A stretch of 16,572 nt of DNA from JACNFS01 sp964582065 (GTDB taxonomy: Bacteria > Chloroflexota > Dehalococcoidia > GIF9 > UBA5629), in the NCBI GenBank assembly GCA_964582065.1, contig CAZOQG010000035.1, forward strand, positions 1 to 16,572, read 5' to 3'. The number at the start of each line of letters is the position of its first letter. Positions within the stretch are counted from its first letter, which is position 1. Shown one piece after another: positions 14,141 to 16,572 of this stretch. The notes under the pieces are model-generated. The model had not been told where the DNA came from, did no database searches, and worked only from the letters and a program-made list of their open reading frames with translations. Position numbers and translations under genes: made by a program.

Positions 14141-15553
14141 ATGTTTACTCTAGACATTGAAGACACCTGTATCAAGATGATGGTGGTGAAGGGGAGACGG
14201 GTGGAGACAGCAGCCACCTTGCCGCTGGAGCCAGGTCTGGTTGAGGACGGTGTTGTTGTCGACAAGGCTGCGGTTAGCCAACGGATTAAGGAGCTCATGG
14301 CGGCTCACGGCGTGGCCGAAAGACAGGTTGTGGTTAGCATTAGTGGTATCCATTCCATATACCGTGTGGTTAGTCTACCTCGGTTGCCCAAGGGGCTATT
14401 AAGCGAGGCGGCTAGGCGTGAGATGGAAAGGGTCATGCCGGTGCCGTTGAACGAGCTTTACACCTCGTGGCAAGCGATACCTGTGTCAGACATAGAGATT
14501 GCCATCTGCCTGGTGGGCTTGCCGCGCAATACCATTGATGCCATGCTGGACACATTGCATGAGGTGGGCCTTGAATCCAGTGTCATGGATATTAGACCTC
14601 TGGCTTTGGCTCGAGTTACCGATGAGAAAGATGCTCTAATAATCAACGTCCAGCCAGCTAGCTTTGACATCGTGGTTATGGTGGACGGCATTCCCGAATT
14701 ATTGCGCAGCCTGCCCTTCCCCTCAGGGGATGTATCGGCGGCTGATAAAGTGGCGGCCGTAAAGGAGGAACTCGACAGGACTGTGACCTTTTACAACTCG
14801 AGCCACAAGGCAAGCCCTATCAACGAAAATACCGCTGCTTTCGTCAGCGGCGAACTGGGTGAGATGCTGGTGGAGGCGTTGGGCTATCCGGTCAAACCAC
14901 TGCCCGAGTGGTTATCTTATCCTGAGGGCTTTGTCGCCAGTGAGTATGCAGCAAATATCGGCTTGGCCCTTAAGCAGGGGGGAATTGGCAGAAGCCAGGT
15001 CCGGGTGGACATAAACGTGGTGCCTGCGGCTTATTTGCCCAAGCCTCGCCCAATCGTTGAAGTTGTTTCCTGGGCGTTCGTTGTTATTGCCGTCGCTGTG
15101 CTTGTCCCGCTGGCTGTGTTGACCCAGCGTGAATACAGGGAGAGTTCAGCCCTGCAGACGCAGGTGGATGCTGCCCAACTTCAGGTTCGGGTGAGAGAGG
15201 GCACGAAGGCTGATGTTGAGGAATTACAGGCGAAAGTCGCTCAAGCCAAAGCGGCCACCGCTGTTTTTGAGCAGCCGCTAGATGACTTTGAGGCGCAACG
15301 GGAAAGAGTGAATCGTGACCTGAGCAAGGTGACTAGCCTGCTGCCAGGCACCATTGACCTGGACTCAATCGATTATGGGGAGGAGGATTTGGAGATAAGC
15401 GGAACTGCCCCCGATGAAGCGGCGATTTTGAGCTATTGCCGCAGCCTGAGAGATACCGGCAGGTTCTCTGAGGTGCTGGTATCGGATATGCACGAGGTGG
15501 AATATAATGAGTGGGATTTCACCTTGACTTTGGAGTTTGCCACAGATATGTAG
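14141..15553 (+). CDS. pilM: PilM-PilN fusion, type IV pilus alignment complex
   Basis: A 470-aa single frame joining two normally separate proteins. Residues 1-280 are PilM-like, an actin-fold cytoplasmic ATP-binding protein: MFTLDIEDTCIKMMVVKG as phosphate-1 region, VVVSISGIHSIYRVVSLPRL, MERVMPVPLNELYTSWQ, DALIINVQPASFDIVVMVDG, and FVSGELGEMLVEAL as the late actin motif. Residues 288-470 are PilN-like: the motif DINVVPAAYLPK (290-301) equals the PilN INLLP docking motif, then a transmembrane helix (about 307-327), a coiled coil (335-395) and an alpha/beta domain with ISGTAPDEAAILSYCRSLRDTG. In known systems PilM binds the PilN N-terminal peptide; here the two are covalently joined. ATG 14141 fits the PilM N-terminus exactly, with only a weak AAGAGA upstream. 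The stop TAG lies within a GCGAGGC-family repeat. The PilM part is shorter than the usual 350 aa. Confidence 0.88.
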   Translation: MFTLDIEDTCIKMMVVKGRRVETAATLPLEPGLVEDGVVVDKAAVSQRIKELMAAHGVAERQVVVSISGIHSIYRVVSLPRLPKGLLSEAARREMERVMPVPLNELYTSWQAIPVSDIEIAICLVGLPRNTIDAMLDTLHEVGLESSVMDIRPLALARVTDEKDALIINVQPASFDIVVMVDGIPELLRSLPFPSGDVSAADKVAAVKEELDRTVTFYNSSHKASPINENTAAFVSGELGEMLVEALGYPVKPLPEWLSYPEGFVASEYAANIGLALKQGGIGRSQVRVDINVVPAAYLPKPRPIVEVVSWAFVVIAVAVLVPLAVLTQREYRESSALQTQVDAAQLQVRVREGTKADVEELQAKVAQAKAATAVFEQPLDDFEAQRERVNRDLSKVTSLLPGTIDLDSIDYGEEDLEISGTAPDEAAILSYCRSLRDTGRFSEVLVSDMHEVEYNEWDFTLTLEFATDM

Positions 15554-15573
15554 TGCGGGGCGTTGGCTCCGCC
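15545..15573 (+). repeat. GCGAGGC hairpin element overlapping the pilM-pilN stop
   Basis: ATATGTAGTGCGGGGCGTTG then GCTCCGCC; arms GCGGGGC and GCTCCGC pair with one wobble, loop GTTG. The family's ATGTAG supplies the last Met codon and the TAG stop (15551-15553) of the fusion gene, so the coding region seems to end inside the repeat. Confidence 0.65.
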
Positions 15574-15582
15574 ATAGGAATA

Positions 15583-15720
15583 ATATCAAAATGCAAAAGC
15601 TAAAATGCAAAATGACAGGTGAAAAGTCAAAAATGCATTGAGGAGCGGGACTTTACCCAAGAACAATATTTGCATTTTTATTTGTACTTTTGATTTTTGG
15701 TTTTTGACGTTTACATTGAC
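15583..15720. repeat. AT-rich ATGCAAAA/TTTTGCAT imperfect inverted repeat
   Basis: The left arm has AAAATGCAAAAG, AAAATGCAAAATGAC and GTCAAAAATGCATTG. The right arm has TTTGCATTTTTATTTG, TTTTGATTTTTGG and TTTTTGACG, its rough reverse complement. It is much more AT-rich than all neighbouring genes. Confidence 0.6.
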
Positions 15721-15766
15721 TTTTGGTGACTCGCACGGGGAACACATGAATTGCTGTTAGCTAAGA

Positions 15767-15786
15767 GTCACCTGCCCACAGGTGAC
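15767..15786. repeat. GTCACC-family hairpin, copy 2
   Basis: GTCACCTG, loop CCCA, CAGGTGAC: a perfect 8-bp hairpin. A half copy (GGTGACTCGCACGG) lies at about 15725. Confidence 0.75.
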
Positions 15787-15814
15787 CTCATAACCATAGT
15801 TAGGCCATAGAGCG

Positions 15815-15834
15815 GTCACCCGTAGGCGGGTGAC
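15815..15834. repeat. GTCACC-family hairpin, copy 3
   Basis: GTCACCCG, loop TAGG, CGGGTGAC: a perfect 8-bp hairpin followed by TCGTACGG, which resembles the TCGCACGG after the half copy at 15725. Arms differ from copy 2 by a compensated base pair. Confidence 0.75.
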
Positions 15835-15954
15835 TCGTACGGAAGGATTTAGATATTAGGATTTAGGATTTGGCATATGGCATATGTAGACTTCTGTGAA
15901 GGAGCAAGCTAGGCATAGACCTTTGAGTTTGTCCCTAGAAGGAGGTGAGGGTAA

Positions 15955-16572
15955 ATGGAAATTCACGATTTGCTTCGCCATGCTGAGAGTCAGAGGGCTT
16001 CGGATTTGCACCTGATAGTGTCTTGTTCACCGCTGTTGCGCATTGATGGCGCTCTGCAGACGATGGTTGATGCCCCAGAGCTGACCGCTGAGGAGATAAG
16101 CCAGATTTTTTCCCAGGTAACTACGCCGGAGCAGAGGGAAATCTTCACCCGCGACCTGGAGCTGGACTTTCCCTACTCCATGCCCGGAGGTGGGCACTTG
16201 AGGTGTAATGCTTGCCAGCAACAGGGGTCTATCAGCCTGGCTTTTCGATTGCTGGCGCCAGTAATACCGACCGTAGATGAGCTGGGTTTACCCCACATAT
16301 GCAAAGACCTGATTGTGAGACCCAGGGGGCTAATTGTAGTTACCGGTCCCACCGGCTCGGGTAAGAGCACAACATTGGCCGCCATGATTCAGTACTTGAA
16401 CGAGACGGAGCACCGTTATGTGATTACCATTGAAGACCCGGTGGAGTATATTCATCCAAACATCAAGTGCGCTGTGTCACAGCGGCAGTTGGCCACTGAT
16501 ACCCTGTCCTTTGCCAGCGCCCTGAAATATGTGCTTCGGCAAGACCCGGATGTTATCCTGGTAGGGGAGATG
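15955..16572 (+). CDS. pilT: Type IV pilus retraction ATPase PilT, 3' end outside the window
   Basis: The first 206 residues are visible; PilT is usually about 350 aa, so roughly 60% is here. ATG 15955 has an excellent Shine-Dalgarno (AAGGAGGTGA, 15939-15948). The N-terminal PAS-like region reads MEIHDLLRHAESQRASDLHL with LLRIDGALQTM; the motor has Walker A GPTGSGKST (131-139), the Asp box TIEDPVEYIHP and Walker B DPDVILVGEM at the window edge. GEM rather than GEI, no long N-terminal domain, and the LLRIDG start mark PilT rather than PilB. PilT depolymerises the pilus and powers twitching and DNA uptake. The usual RFRVN.F.Q.G strand reads LRCNACQQQG here, a divergent Cys pair. It is separated from pilM-pilN by 401 nt of repeats. 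Confidence 0.93.
   Translation, partial: MEIHDLLRHAESQRASDLHLIVSCSPLLRIDGALQTMVDAPELTAEEISQIFSQVTTPEQREIFTRDLELDFPYSMPGGGHLRCNACQQQGSISLAFRLLAPVIPTVDELGLPHICKDLIVRPRGLIVVTGPTGSGKSTTLAAMIQYLNETEHRYVITIEDPVEYIHPNIKCAVSQRQLATDTLSFASALKYVLRQDPDVILVGEM

Larger units (their letters stand above)
15554..15954. other. 400-nt repeat-filled gap between pilM-pilN and pilT
   Basis: No gene is supported. After the hairpin element come an AT-rich imperfect inverted repeat (15583-15720), two perfect GTCACC hairpins (15767-15786, 15815-15834), GGATTTAG-type short tandem repeats (about 15844-15871) and the doubled GGCATAT motif (about 15872-15886). I see no clear promoter for pilT. Confidence 0.7.

Noticed and set aside
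15725..15840. CRISPR-like array
   Set aside because: The repeats are short self-complementary hairpins, only two full copies, with no regular spacers and no cas genes.

Overview
The window carries a type IV pilus (T4P) gene cluster on the + strand (about 5264 to the right edge). To its left is a short - strand block encoding a predicted envelope protein, a zinc-ribbon miniprotein and an Fe-S protein, and the left edge holds the 3' half of a tRNA-Glu. Base composition is near 50-54% GC where I counted by hand. The pilus cluster has no secretin in view, contains a PilM-PilN fusion, and is littered with palindromic repeats. This fits a monoderm-like bacterium such as a Chloroflexota/Dehalococcoidia lineage, but that assignment is inference from gene style, not from a marker gene.

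Layout. 1-53: 3' part of tRNA-Glu(CUC). 190-1104 (-): epoxyqueuosine-reductase-like Fe-S protein with a palindrome in its putative promoter. 1236-4751 (-): 1171-aa exported beta-propeller/Fn3-like protein with a C-terminal membrane anchor. 4801-4944 (-): 47-aa zinc-ribbon protein, transcribed from a near-consensus sigma70-type promoter (4976-5004) that overlaps an 8-bp inverted repeat. 5264-6625 (+): TackOD1-like zinc-ribbon protein with two degenerate nuclease-fold repeats. 6661-8226: pilB. 8597-9805: pilC. 9884-10321 and 10700-11191: two prepilin-like minor pilins. 11216-12841: PilX-like protein with a split beta-helix and a palindromic repeat inserted in frame near its N-terminus. 13302-13904: pilO. 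14141-15553: pilM-pilN fusion. 15955 to the edge: pilT, truncated by the window.

The pilus genes form a near-complete inner machine: extension ATPase PilB, retraction ATPase PilT, platform PilC, the alignment proteins PilM-N and PilO, and a minor-pilin/tip set. The major pilin, prepilin peptidase and any secretin are not in view.

Every gap longer than about 70 nt in the pilus cluster contains short palindromic repeats from at least four families. One 278-bp composite is present twice at about 95% identity. One 81-bp element sits inside a coding sequence without breaking its frame, and one hairpin element supplies the stop codon of the pilM-pilN fusion.
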